Below are positions 51,070 to 59,979 of a stretch of 64,000 nt of DNA, in pieces. Each line of letters opens with the position of its first letter. Position 1 is the first letter of the stretch. The DNA is from Brotaphodocola sp003480315 (GTDB taxonomy: Bacteria > Bacillota > Clostridia > Lachnospirales > Lachnospiraceae), in the NCBI RefSeq assembly GCF_964246085.1, contig NZ_CAXTPD010000004.1, one strand, 5' to 3'. A model generated the notes under the pieces. It had not been told where the DNA came from and ran no database searches. It saw nothing but the letters and a program-made list of their open reading frames with translations. The translations under genes and the position numbers were made by a program.

Positions 51070-52743
51070 ATGTCAATCAGCGACATTTCAAACGGGTTTG
51101 GTTTCCTGGGCGGTCTTGGTATGTTCCTTTACGGCATGAATATCATGGCGGACGGTATGCAGAAGACAGCAGGAAGCAAGATGAGCAGTTTTCTTGGGAT
51201 GCTTACCAACAATCGGTTCCTGGCGGTTGCATTGGGCGCATTGATCACAGCGATCATCCAGTCTAGTGGAGCCACAACGGTCATGGTAGTCGGTTTTGTA
51301 AGTGCAGGTGTATTGAACCTGTCCCAGGCGGTCGGCGTGATCATGGGTGCTAACATTGGTACCACCATCACCGCATGGATCGTATCCATGAGCCAGCTGG
51401 GTGATGCCTTTGAGGTTATGAAACCAGGCTTTTATGCACCGGCTATCATCGGTATTGGCGCACTGCTGCTGGTTTTTGCCAAGAGCCAGAAAAAGAAGAC
51501 CATTGGTGAGATCATGATCGGTCTGGGCCTTTTGTTTATTGGTCTTGATTTTATGTCAGGGTCGATCAATCCCTACACGGATGCACCGATTTTTGCGAAA
51601 GCCTTTGAAATATTAGGAGGCAATCCGCTTCTGGGTATGATCATCGGTGCGCTGGTTACCGCGCTTCTGCAGAGTTCCTCTGCTTCTGTTGGTATCCTGC
51701 AGACTTTGGCCATGAACGGCATTGTAACCACAAATGCGGCTATCTATATTACACTGGGCCAGAATATTGGTTCCTGTGTGACTGCCATGCTTTCCAGTAT
51801 GGGCGGATCCCGCACGGCCAAGCGTGCGGCTGTCATGCATCTGACCTTTAACGTCATTGGTGCGATTGTGTTCGGATCGATCGGATTTATCTTTTTCAGC
51901 CTGCGTCCGGCCTTTGCGGCCTCCAATATTAACGCAGTGCAGATTTCCATCTTCCACACGATTTTCAACCTGTCTATGACCACATTACTGTTCCCGTTCG
52001 CGGATGTGCTGGTTAAGATTTCCGGCATGGTTGTGAAGGAGAAGGCGGAGGAGGAGCCGGTAGCAGAGGATGCGGAAACTGCTGCCACCCTCAAACATCT
52101 GGACGAGCGTATCTTTGAGTCTCCTGCATTTGCGGTGGAGACAGCAGCCCTTGAGGTTGTCCATATGGGCCAGATCACCTATGAGAATGTGGTCCGTGCC
52201 ATTGACTCGGTCCTGACTGTAAACTCCGATGAGGTGGAAACGGTATTCAAGACCGAGCAGACCATCAATAATATGGAGAAGATGCTGACCGAGTACCTTA
52301 TTAAGGTAGATAACCTTTCCCTGACCGAGAAACAAAAGAAGGTCGTAAACAACCTGTTCTACAGTGTCAGCGATATCGAGCGTATTGGTGATCATGCGGA
52401 AAACCTGGCGGAGCAGGCACAGTACATGGTTGAGCACGGACTTCAGTTTTCCACTACCGGTATGGATGACTTAAAGTCCATCAGCGACAGTGTGTTAAAA
52501 TCCTTCCAGTATGCCATCGATGCCAGACAGAACGGCAATATGGAGGCTGTGCGCAAGGTCAGCCAGTATGAGGACGATGTCGACAGCCAGGAAGAGGAGC
52601 TTCGTGAGAAGCACATTGAGCGTCTCTCGGCGGGAGAGTGCAAGGCATCGGCCGGTGTGGTATTCCTGGATATCATCAGTAATCTGGAGCGTGTATCCGA
52701 TCATGCCTACAATCTGGCAGGCTATGTCAAGGACGAGATGTAG
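51070..52743 (+). CDS. Na+/phosphate cotransporter with PhoU-like domain
   Basis: A 557-residue protein. The first 320 residues hold about nine TM segments with the duplicated QSSxA motifs of the NptA/PF02690 family (IIQSSGATTVMVVGFV and LLQSSSASVGILQTLA). The C-terminal about 210 residues are a PhoU-like helical domain (SDIERIGDHAENLAEQAQ and LERVSDHAYNLAGYV), typical for this group. Phosphate uptake driven by sodium is the family role. Upstream repeats suggest control by phosphate starvation. GAGGAGGAG precedes the ATG. Confidence 0.92.
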   Translation: MSISDISNGFGFLGGLGMFLYGMNIMADGMQKTAGSKMSSFLGMLTNNRFLAVALGALITAIIQSSGATTVMVVGFVSAGVLNLSQAVGVIMGANIGTTITAWIVSMSQLGDAFEVMKPGFYAPAIIGIGALLLVFAKSQKKKTIGEIMIGLGLLFIGLDFMSGSINPYTDAPIFAKAFEILGGNPLLGMIIGALVTALLQSSSASVGILQTLAMNGIVTTNAAIYITLGQNIGSCVTAMLSSMGGSRTAKRAAVMHLTFNVIGAIVFGSIGFIFFSLRPAFAASNINAVQISIFHTIFNLSMTTLLFPFADVLVKISGMVVKEKAEEEPVAEDAETAATLKHLDERIFESPAFAVETAALEVVHMGQITYENVVRAIDSVLTVNSDEVETVFKTEQTINNMEKMLTEYLIKVDNLSLTEKQKKVVNNLFYSVSDIERIGDHAENLAEQAQYMVEHGLQFSTTGMDDLKSISDSVLKSFQYAIDARQNGNMEAVRKVSQYEDDVDSQEEELREKHIERLSAGECKASAGVVFLDIISNLERVSDHAYNLAGYVKDEM

Positions 52744-52805
52744 TAATTGACATAATTATGAACGGAATGGCATGTTCTACATGGATTCTGTATACAAAGC
52801 ACAAA

Positions 52806-52843
52806 AAGAAGCCCTTCGGAGCATGCCTCCGGAGGGCTTCTTT
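52806..52843 (+). terminator. terminator after the Na/phosphate cotransporter gene
   Basis: AGAAGCCCTTCGGAG/CTCCGGAGGGCTTCT around a short loop, with TTT after it. Confidence 0.88.
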
Positions 52844-52896
52844 GACAAAAACAAGACGATAATCAATGGGTTTTTGTCAATATGGCAAAAAAAGGC

Positions 52897-52925
52897 TTGC
52901 TATTTTGCAGGTTATTAGGTACAAT
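52897..52925 (+). promoter_or_regulatory. gap promoter with upstream inverted repeat
   Basis: TTGCTA (52897-52902), 17-base spacer, TACAAT (52920-52925). Just upstream is the perfect 11-bp inverted repeat TTGACAAAAAC/GTTTTTGTCAA (52844-52882), possibly an operator. Confidence 0.6.
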
Positions 52926-52988
52926 AAGAGCAAGGTTGATGAGTTTTTAACAAACATCATATTTTTAACAATCTAGGAGGAATGAATC

Positions 52989-54020
52989 ATGGCAGTTAAA
53001 GTAGCAATCAATGGTTTTGGTCGTATCGGCCGTCTGGCATTCAGACAGATGTTTGGCGCAGAGGGTTATGAGGTAGTAGCAATCAACGATTTAACCGATC
53101 CGAAGATGTTAGCTCACTTATTAAAATATGATACCGCACAGGGCGGATACGCAGGCCATATCGGTGAGGGCAAGCACACTGTAGAGGCTGGCGAGGATTC
53201 CATCACTGTAGACGGCAAGAAGATCACCATCTACAAAGAGGCTAAGGCTGCTGATCTTCCGTGGGGCGAGATTGGCGTAGACGTAGTATTAGAGTGTACT
53301 GGTTTCTACACCTCCAAAGAAAAAGCACAGGCTCACATTGATGCAGGCGCAAAGAAGGTAGTTATCTCCGCTCCGGCAGGCAACGACTTAAAGACTATCG
53401 TCTACAGTGTAAACGAGAATACTCTGACTGCAGATGATACCATCATTTCCGCAGCATCCTGCACCACCAACTGCTTAGCACCTATGGCAAAGGCTCTGAA
53501 TGACTACGCTCCGATCCAGTCCGGTATCATGAGCACCATTCACGCTTACACCGGCGACCAGATGATTCTGGACGGCCCGCACAGAAAAGGTGATTTAAGA
53601 AGAGCAAGAGCAGGCGCTGCAAACATCGTTCCGAACTCCACCGGTGCTGCAAAAGCAATCGGTCTTGTTATTCCGGAGTTAAACGGCAAACTTATTGGTT
53701 CCGCACAGCGTGTTCCGGTGCCGACTGGTTCTACCACCATCTTAACTGCAGTTGTTAAGAAAGCCGGCGTTACCAAAGAGGACATCAATGCAGCTATGAA
53801 GGCAGCAGCAAGCGAGTCCTTCGGTTACAACGAGGATCCGATCGTTTCTTCCGACGTTATCGGCATGAGATATGGTTCTCTGTTTGATGCAACCCAGACC
53901 ATGGTAGCTCAGATTGCAGATGATCTGTACGAGGTTCAGGTTGTTTCATGGTATGACAACGAGAACTCCTACACCAGCCAGATGGTTCGCACCATTAAGT
54001 ACTTCGCAGAGCTGGCATAA
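52989..54020 (+). CDS. gap: glyceraldehyde-3-phosphate dehydrogenase, type I
   Basis: A 343-residue enzyme: NAD site INGFGRIGRLAFR at the N-terminus and catalytic C158 in SAASCTTNCLAP, with SWYDNENSYTSQMVRT near the C-terminus. Glycolytic step making 1,3-bisphosphoglycerate. CTAGGAGGAATG precedes the start. First gene of gap-pgk-tpiA. Confidence 0.97.
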   Translation: MAVKVAINGFGRIGRLAFRQMFGAEGYEVVAINDLTDPKMLAHLLKYDTAQGGYAGHIGEGKHTVEAGEDSITVDGKKITIYKEAKAADLPWGEIGVDVVLECTGFYTSKEKAQAHIDAGAKKVVISAPAGNDLKTIVYSVNENTLTADDTIISAASCTTNCLAPMAKALNDYAPIQSGIMSTIHAYTGDQMILDGPHRKGDLRRARAGAANIVPNSTGAAKAIGLVIPELNGKLIGSAQRVPVPTGSTTILTAVVKKAGVTKEDINAAMKAAASESFGYNEDPIVSSDVIGMRYGSLFDATQTMVAQIADDLYEVQVVSWYDNENSYTSQMVRTIKYFAELA

Positions 54021-54044
54021 GTGTAAAACTTACAAAAGACTCCA

Positions 54045-54078
54045 TAAGGGTCCGGTCACGTGTGGACCGGGCCCTTTT
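54045..54078 (+). terminator. intergenic terminator between gap and pgk
   Basis: AAGGGTCCGGTC/GGACCGGGCCCTT around a short loop, ending TTTT; probably partial, setting a higher gap than pgk mRNA level. Confidence 0.7.
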
Positions 54079-54108
54079 CTGTACATAGAAAAAGCGTTCT
54101 ATGTACAG
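54079..54108 (+). repeat. terminator-following hairpin, divergent member
   Basis: CTGTACATAGAA/TTCTATGTACAG (12 bp, perfect) around AAAGCG, directly behind the gap terminator T-run. Position and loop are like those at 595, 9710 and 30317, but the loop is only partly conserved. Confidence 0.5.
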
Positions 54109-54146
54109 CTGTAATCAAATGTATACAAAGAAAGGGGACAACCTCT

Positions 54147-55370
54147 ATGTTAAACAAAAAAAGTGTTGACGATCTGAAAAATTTAAAAGGAAAAAGAGTT
54201 CTGGTGCGCTGTGATTTTAACGTACCGTTAAAGAACGGTGTCATCACCGACGAGACCCGCATCGTGGCTGCACTGCCGACCATCCAGAAGCTGATCGGTG
54301 AGGGCGCAAAAGTGATTCTCTGCTCCCACCTGGGCAAAGTAAAGAATGGCCCGAACGAGGGCGAGTCTCTGGCTCCGGTTGCAGTACGCCTGTCCGAGAA
54401 GCTGGGCAAGGATGTTGTATTCGTATCGGATTACAACGTAACCGGCGAGGCAGCTACCAAGGCTGTTGAGGATATGAAAGAGGGCGACGTTGTCCTGCTT
54501 CAGAATACCCGTTTCCGTGGCGCGGAAGAGACCAAGAACGGCGAGCAGTTCAGCAAAGAGCTGGCTGATCTGGCAGATGACTATGTATGTGATGCATTCG
54601 GCTCCTCCCACAGAGCACACGCTTCCGTTGAGGGCGTAACTAAATTTATCACCGCGAAGGGCGGCACCAACGCAGTTGGCTACCTGATGCAGAAAGAAAT
54701 CGACTTCCTGGGCAACGCTGTCGAGAACCCGGTAAGACCGTTTGTGGCAATTCTGGGCGGCGCAAAGGTTGCAGACAAATTAAACGTAATCTCCAACCTG
54801 CTTGAGAAGTGCGACACTCTGATCATCGGCGGCGGCATGGCATTCACCTTCTTAAAGGCAGAGGGCAAAGAAATCGGCAAATCCCTGGTAGACGACACCA
54901 AGTTAGATTACTGCAAGGAAATGCTGGAGAAGGCTGAGAAGCTTGGCAAGAAGCTCCTGCTTCCGGTAGACGCAGCAGTAGCAGCATCTTTCCCGGACCC
55001 GATCGACGCACCGATCGAGGTTCAGAACGTAGCAGCAGACCAGATCCCGGCAAACATGATGGGCCTGGATATCGGCACTGAGACCGCAAAACTGTACGCA
55101 GAGGCTGTTAAGAGCGCCAAGACCGTTGTATGGAACGGACCGATGGGCGTATTCGAGAACCCGACCCTGGCAGCAGGTACCATTGCCGTAGCCAAAGCAC
55201 TGGCAGAGACCGATGCCACCACCATCATCGGCGGCGGTGACTCCGCAGCAGCAGTCAACCAGCTCGGCTTCGCAGACAAGATGAGCCACATTTCCACCGG
55301 CGGCGGCGCATCCCTGGAGTTCTTAGAGGGCAAGTCCCTCCCAGGCGTAGCAGCAGCGGACGATAAGTAA
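54147..55370 (+). CDS. pgk: phosphoglycerate kinase
   Basis: A 407-residue enzyme with VLVRCDFNVPLKNGVITDETRI at the N-terminus, SHLGK, the hinge and the C-terminal GGGDSAAAV nucleotide site. ATG at 54147 has AAAGGGGAC upstream; the frame extends to 54060 but through the terminator hairpins, so the longer start is rejected. Confidence 0.96.
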   Translation: MLNKKSVDDLKNLKGKRVLVRCDFNVPLKNGVITDETRIVAALPTIQKLIGEGAKVILCSHLGKVKNGPNEGESLAPVAVRLSEKLGKDVVFVSDYNVTGEAATKAVEDMKEGDVVLLQNTRFRGAEETKNGEQFSKELADLADDYVCDAFGSSHRAHASVEGVTKFITAKGGTNAVGYLMQKEIDFLGNAVENPVRPFVAILGGAKVADKLNVISNLLEKCDTLIIGGGMAFTFLKAEGKEIGKSLVDDTKLDYCKEMLEKAEKLGKKLLLPVDAAVAASFPDPIDAPIEVQNVAADQIPANMMGLDIGTETAKLYAEAVKSAKTVVWNGPMGVFENPTLAAGTIAVAKALAETDATTIIGGGDSAAAVNQLGFADKMSHISTGGGASLEFLEGKSLPGVAAADDK

Positions 55371-55467
55371 GTACTTAGTGCGTGCGAGCTGAAAGCGCAG
55401 CACGAGCTTAGTAAGGGGAAGTTTCCACAAGGAAAAGCTACCAAATGAATCAGGAGGATACTATATT

Positions 55468-56220
55468 ATGTCCAGAAAAAAAATCATCGCAGGCAACTGG
55501 AAGATGAACATGACCCCTTCCGAGGCAGTTGCCCTGATCAATACTTTAAAACCACTTGTACAGAACGATGAAGCTGACGTTCTGCTCTGTGTTCCGGCCA
55601 TCGACATCATCCCGGCTATGGAAGCAGCAAAGGGCACCAACATCCAGATTGGTGCTGAGAATATGTACTTCGAGGAGAAAGGCGCTTATACCGGCGAAAT
55701 TTCCCCGAACATGTTAGTAGATGCAGGCGTAAAATACGTCATCATCGGCCATTCTGAGAGAAGAGAGTACTTCGCGGAGACTAATGAGACGGTAAATAAG
55801 AAAGTTCTCAAGGCATTTGAGCACGGTATCACCCCGATCATCTGCTGTGGTGAGAGCCTGACCCAGAGAGAGCAGGGCATCACCATTGACTGGATCCGTC
55901 AGCAGATCAAGGTTGCATTCTTAAACGTAACCGCAGATCAGGCAAAGACCGCAGTCATTGCTTATGAGCCAATCTGGGCCATCGGTACCGGCAAAGTGGC
56001 TACCACCGAACAGGCACAGGAAGTATGTGCAGCTATCCGCGCATGCATTAGCGAGATCTATGATGAGGCAACCGCAGCAGCCATCCGCATCCAGTATGGC
56101 GGCTCTGTATCCGCAGCAAGCGCACCGGAGCTGTTTGCGCAGGCAGACATCGATGGCGGTCTGGTAGGCGGCGCATCCTTAAAACCGGATTTTGGCGCAA
56201 TTGTGAATTACAACAAATAA
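55468..56220 (+). CDS. tpiA: triosephosphate isomerase
   Basis: A 250-residue TIM barrel with GNWKMN at the start, H95 (IIGHSERRE), E167 (AYEPIWAIGTG) and the C-terminal GGASL phosphate loop. TCAGGAGGATACT precedes the ATG. The 97-base gap from pgk shows only weak dyads. Confidence 0.97.
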   Translation: MSRKKIIAGNWKMNMTPSEAVALINTLKPLVQNDEADVLLCVPAIDIIPAMEAAKGTNIQIGAENMYFEEKGAYTGEISPNMLVDAGVKYVIIGHSERREYFAETNETVNKKVLKAFEHGITPIICCGESLTQREQGITIDWIRQQIKVAFLNVTADQAKTAVIAYEPIWAIGTGKVATTEQAQEVCAAIRACISEIYDEATAAAIRIQYGGSVSAASAPELFAQADIDGGLVGGASLKPDFGAIVNYNK

Positions 56221-56302
56221 GACAGCCGTAAAGGGAATGTTAAGGAATCAGAAACAGGTATTTCAAAAACTATACACTGCATTCTTTTTATAGTAAAATA
56301 AG

Positions 56303-56337
56303 TGGGAGCGGAAGCATATTCCGTTCCCATTTTTGCT
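56303..56337 (+). terminator. terminator of the gap-pgk-tpiA operon
   Basis: GGGAGCGGAA/TTCCGTTCCC around GCATAT, followed by ATTTTT. Confidence 0.88.
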
Positions 56338-56382
56338 TTCCAGACGTGGAAAGGATATTCTGGAAAGCTTGCGGAGGCATTT

Positions 56383-57519
56383 ATGAGTGTAGATACGAAA
56401 CATAAGAGGACATCCTCAAAGCATGAAAAAGAGCATCCCAAAATCAGGACAGTGATTCTGCACAATGTGCTGATCACGCTGCTGATTATGGGAATATCGA
56501 CCATTATGGCGCAGGCCTTTTTTCATTACAGTAAAAACTCTACCAGTGTAGCAATTATCTATGTGCTGGCAGTCATGCTGGTGGCCCGTTATACAATCGG
56601 CTATATCACAGGAATCATTGCGGCAGTTTTCGGCGTGTTTTTTGTTAATTATGTTTTTACATTTCCATATATGAATTTTAATTTTTCCATAGACGGATAC
56701 CCGGTGACCTTTCTTGGCATGCTGCTGGTGTCTTCCATCACCAGTACGACAACGACACGCTTTAAAAAGCAGAGCCAGCTTCTGAATGAACGTGAAAAGC
56801 TTCTGGTGGAGGCAGAGAAAGAGACCATGCGGGCGAATCTGCTGCGGGCGGTATCGCATGATCTGAGAACTCCGCTAACCAGTATCATTGGCCTGGCAGA
56901 TACTGCGCTGAGTGACAGTCCGGAAATAACGGAAGCAAAACGATGTGAACTGTTAGCAGGAATTCGTGAGGACGCCAACTGGCTGTTAAACATGGTGGAA
57001 AATCTGCTTTCTGTTACCAGAATCCGGGTGGGGGATACGCATGTGAGCACATCACCGGAGCCACTGGAGGAAGTGGTAGCAGAGGCGGTGCAGCGTTTCC
57101 GGAAACGGCTTCCGGATAGTAAGGTTGATGTGAAGGTTCCAGATGAGTTTCTGATGGTACCCATGGACGCTACACTCATTGAGCAGGTTATCATCAACCT
57201 GCTGGAGAACGCGGTGTATCATTCCGGAACGGATGAGCCAATTGAGTTTTATGTGGAGAAGAGAGATGGCTATGTAGCGTTTCATATCCGGGATTATGGC
57301 AAAGGAATTGATCCGGAGCGCCTGAAAACAATTTTTGACGGAGCAGGAATCGAACCTAATGCTAGCGGAGATTCCCACAAAGGAATGGGAATCGGACTTA
57401 CCATCTGCAAGACCATTATCAATGCGCATAACGGAACCATTGAGGCGGCAAACCGCCTGAAGGGAGCCGAATTCATTTTTACATTACCATTGGAAGAGGA
57501 AGAAGAACATGACAAATAA
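56383..57519 (+). CDS. KdpD-like sensor histidine kinase lacking the N-terminal KdpD domain
   Basis: A 378-residue kinase: DUF4118 membrane part (about 25-135) with three to four TM helices, HisKA with H159 in AVSHDLRTPL, and HATPase (about 265-375; NLLENAVYHS, DYGKGI, GMGIGLTICKTI). Full KdpD (about 900 residues) also has an N-terminal sensor and a USP domain; both are absent. ATG at 56383 has GGAGG-like GCGGAGGC upstream. It overlaps the response regulator by 11 bases. No kdpFABC genes are nearby. Confidence 0.88.
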   Translation: MSVDTKHKRTSSKHEKEHPKIRTVILHNVLITLLIMGISTIMAQAFFHYSKNSTSVAIIYVLAVMLVARYTIGYITGIIAAVFGVFFVNYVFTFPYMNFNFSIDGYPVTFLGMLLVSSITSTTTTRFKKQSQLLNEREKLLVEAEKETMRANLLRAVSHDLRTPLTSIIGLADTALSDSPEITEAKRCELLAGIREDANWLLNMVENLLSVTRIRVGDTHVSTSPEPLEEVVAEAVQRFRKRLPDSKVDVKVPDEFLMVPMDATLIEQVIINLLENAVYHSGTDEPIEFYVEKRDGYVAFHIRDYGKGIDPERLKTIFDGAGIEPNASGDSHKGMGIGLTICKTIINAHNGTIEAANRLKGAEFIFTLPLEEEEEHDK

Positions 57520-58204
57520 ACAGGTAATTCTGATCATTGAAGATGAAAAAAATATTGGAAATTACATTGAGACGATTGTGATATCAAATGGCTACAAGGC
57601 CCTGCGCGCCATGAACGGAATGTCGGGACTTTCCCTGTGCACCTCCCACCATCCGGACCTGATTCTTCTGGATCTGGGACTGCCGGATATTGATGGCAGT
57701 GAGGTTCTTGAGCGTGTGCGTGGTTTCTCTGCGGTTCCGGTCATTGTAATCTCTGCCAGAACCCAGGAGGCGGAAAAGGTTCAGGCTCTTGACCAGGGAG
57801 CCGATGATTACATAACAAAGCCCTTCGGTTCTGAGGAACTGCTGGCGAGAATCCGCACGGCCCTGCGCCACAGCGCCCAGGTGTCAAACGCTGGTCCGCG
57901 TGAGACGGTTTACTCCCGGGATGGCCTGGTCATTGACTTTGATAAACGGGTGGTGACGCTGAATGGAGAAGATATCCACCTGACCCAGATCGAGTATAAG
58001 CTGGTATCCCTGCTTGCCAAAAATGCGGGCAAGGTTCTCACGTATGACTTTATCCTGAAGGAAATCTGGGGGCCGTATGCCGATACCGATAACCAGATCC
58101 TCCGCGTAAACATGGCAAATATCCGCCGCAAACTGGAAAGCAATCCGGCAGAGCCGCACTACATCTTTACCGAGATTGGAGTGGGATACCGGATGAAGGA
58201 ATAA
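57509..58204 (+). CDS. KdpE-like response regulator
   Basis: A 231-residue OmpR-family regulator: receiver with IEDE pocket, D55 (LILLDLGLP) and TKPFGSEELL, then a winged helix (about 130-230; THVRRLxxKLE-like IRRKLESNPAEPHYIFTEIGVGYRM). It pairs with the kinase it overlaps. GAGGAAGAAGAAC is the Shine-Dalgarno. Confidence 0.92.
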   Translation: MTNKQVILIIEDEKNIGNYIETIVISNGYKALRAMNGMSGLSLCTSHHPDLILLDLGLPDIDGSEVLERVRGFSAVPVIVISARTQEAEKVQALDQGADDYITKPFGSEELLARIRTALRHSAQVSNAGPRETVYSRDGLVIDFDKRVVTLNGEDIHLTQIEYKLVSLLAKNAGKVLTYDFILKEIWGPYADTDNQILRVNMANIRRKLESNPAEPHYIFTEIGVGYRMKE

Positions 58205-58214
58205 AAATAGTATT

Positions 58215-59075
58215 TTAGAATCCGCTGTTGATGATCTTCCAGTCGTCGGATTTGGACTTCCTTGCGATGCTGATGTAGCGGAAGGGGTTGCCGTCCCGGC
58301 GGTCGAGGTTGGTCAGAACCCGGTAGATGATGATATTGCCGGGGCCGTAATCGTCTTCGATTCCGCTGTTGTGGTACTGCGGGTCGGAGGAGTCTGCAGG
58401 GTAGATCTGGTCAACGCCTTCAAAAGAAGTCACTTCTTCTGTAAAATAATACTGGGCAAGCGCTTCGGTGGCATCCAGTTCTTCCTGGGTGAGGGCTTCC
58501 GGATAGGAAGTTCCGGAGACAGCGGTTTCATTGACGGCGGTACTGCCGCTCGGAATCTGTCCGGCAAATTCCGAAGGAATCATGGAAAGAGCGTTGCGGT
58601 CTGACTCGGAAAGGCTGTAGTAGAAATTCAGCCATTTTAACGTGTCATCGGAAAGCTCTTTCTTTTTTTTGAAGACGCCCCGGAACTCTACGGTGTCATC
58701 GGCCAGAAAAAGTTCATAGGTGCCGGAAGCTTCATCGGTCAGGACAGCGGCTGCGCCATCGGCCAGAATGCAGTAGGGAGCTCCCTGACAGTCAAAACTG
58801 GCTTCTTCATTGCGGGCAGGTTTTTGTCCGCCGGCTGTTATGGACTGAATGGTGCCGTCTGTATGGTCCGGTTGCGTGAACACCGTGCGCCCCGCGTCAT
58901 AATACATGGTATTGTCTAAAAAAATCATATCGGAAGGTTCCTGGTCTGCCTGCATGCTGGTCGCGGAGGCATCTGCGGTTTTTGCGGCAGTGCTTTCTGA
59001 CGCGCCGCAGCCGCTAACAGCCAGAGCCGTGGCCGACAGAGCCAGAAGAACCAGAAATTTGCGGTATTTTTGCAT
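58215..59075 (-). CDS. lipoprotein of unknown function
   Basis: A 286-residue protein with signal peptide and lipobox (LAVSGC, Cys23), a Ser/Ala/Thr linker and an acidic extracellular domain. No motif is recognised; the C-terminus (NIIIYRVLTNLDRRDGNPFRYISIARKSKSDDWKIINSGF) looks like a small beta-rich domain. It converges with the KdpE-like gene. A TATAAT (minus strand, 59105-59110) lies upstream; GGGAGAATTATT precedes the start. Confidence 0.8.
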   Translation of the reverse strand: MQKYRKFLVLLALSATALAVSGCGASESTAAKTADASATSMQADQEPSDMIFLDNTMYYDAGRTVFTQPDHTDGTIQSITAGGQKPARNEEASFDCQGAPYCILADGAAAVLTDEASGTYELFLADDTVEFRGVFKKKKELSDDTLKWLNFYYSLSESDRNALSMIPSEFAGQIPSGSTAVNETAVSGTSYPEALTQEELDATEALAQYYFTEEVTSFEGVDQIYPADSSDPQYHNSGIEDDYGPGNIIIYRVLTNLDRRDGNPFRYISIARKSKSDDWKIINSGF

Positions 59076-59199
59076 AATAATTCTCCCAAATTAATTGTTC
59101 TGTCATTATAGCAAGTATGGATCAAAAAAGCTTTAAGATATTTTTAATTTTGGATTACTTCTTATGTGAACTTCCAGAAATTTTACAACTAAATCCAGC

Positions 59200-59457
59200 C
59201 TATATCCATTCATCGGCATTCCGAATCAAGTCAATGATTTCATCCAATGAACGCTCGCTTTCCACGTATGCATCATACAATGCCTGTTTTGCCCTCTCGA
59301 TTTTCCGTTCCGGATGTCGTTCATCCAGCAGTGTGGAAAGCTCCTCAGCAAGAACACTGTATTCCTTATGCTTTTTAATTACTTTTTCCTGAAGTTTTTC
59401 TATTTTTCTGTCCAGAGCTTCTATGTGTTTCCTTTCTTCCTGCTCCTGTTTTTCCAT
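59200..59457 (-). CDS. small coiled-coil protein 2 (DUF4315-like)
   Basis: An 85-residue highly charged helical protein (EALDRKIEKLQEKVIKKHKEY...), ending SERSLDEIIDLIRN. This closely parallels the end of the preceding gene (SEKSYEEILSFIQG), so the two look paralogous. The pattern of an N-terminal coiled coil plus a short final helix resembles DUF4315 proteins of integrative elements, but this is by eye only. GAGGAAGAATG precedes the ATG, which starts 1 base after the upstream stop. Confidence 0.6.
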   Translation of the reverse strand: MEKQEQEERKHIEALDRKIEKLQEKVIKKHKEYSVLAEELSTLLDERHPERKIERAKQALYDAYVESERSLDEIIDLIRNADEWI

Positions 59458-59458
59458 G

Positions 59459-59701
59459 TCATTCTTCCTCTCTACTGTCGGTATCCGTTTTTCCTTGTAT
59501 AAAACTGAGGATCTCCTCATAACTTTTTTCGCTTCCTGTAATAGCTTTTAAAATTTCTTCATTCAAAATCGCTTTTTTCTTTTTATGCAGGTCTTCCAGT
59601 TCCGCTGTCAGGCGGTCATACTGTTCACGGTTCCGGCTGATTGCCTTCTCTGCTTTTGCTATTTTCTGTTCAAGTGTTTCCCTGTTCATGTTTCTTGCCA
59701 T
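59459..59701 (-). CDS. small coiled-coil protein 1 (DUF4315-like)
   Basis: An 80-residue charged helical protein (LEQKIAKAEKAISRNREQYDRLTAELEDLHKKKKAILNEEIL...). Its start overlaps the stop of the transposase remnant upstream (TGATG), with AAGGGAG as Shine-Dalgarno. Gene order and overlaps suggest that transposase fragment, protein 1 and protein 2 once formed one transcript. Function is unknown. Confidence 0.62.
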   Translation of the reverse strand: MARNMNRETLEQKIAKAEKAISRNREQYDRLTAELEDLHKKKKAILNEEILKAITGSEKSYEEILSFIQGKTDTDSREEE

Positions 59702-59979
59702 CACTGTACTCCCTTCAAGATTTTGCTGATATTTTCTGCACGGTATTTCACATGATTCCAATCCATGCCAAAAGCACTTAAGATCACTTTCTGTGTTTTG
59801 GTTACTGCATGATCAAGCCGGTACACCTTATCCAGTTGGCGTGTCATCTCGATCTTTTCCAGTTCCCCGATTGCTGCCGGAACTGTAAGATAATTCGGTT
59901 TTTTGCCAGTTCTTTTGCCTTCTCCTTTAAAGCTGTATATATCCTGCACCGGATGATCAGTGCAAGAAAACCAATGAAT
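59701..59979 (-). pseudogene. C-terminal remnant of an IS1634-like transposase, frameshifted
   Basis: Two frames together give the tail of a DDE transposase: FIGFLALIIRCRIYTALKEK...ELAK, then KPNYLTVPAAIGELEKIEMTRQLDKVYRLDHAVTKTQKVIL. The shift falls in a run of six A (T on the plus strand, 59899-59904), as if one base were lost. The N-terminal three quarters of the protein are missing: the upstream end abuts the truncated IS3-type element at about 59979. Confidence 0.65.

Noticed and set aside
54060..54146. Upstream extension of pgk
   Set aside because: It would translate through the gap terminator and the following hairpin; ATG 54147 gives the normal PGK N-terminus.
59117..59392. Plus-strand frame opposite the small coiled-coil genes
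   Set aside because: Shadow frame; the minus-strand genes have Shine-Dalgarno sequences, overlapping stop-start junctions and mutual similarity.
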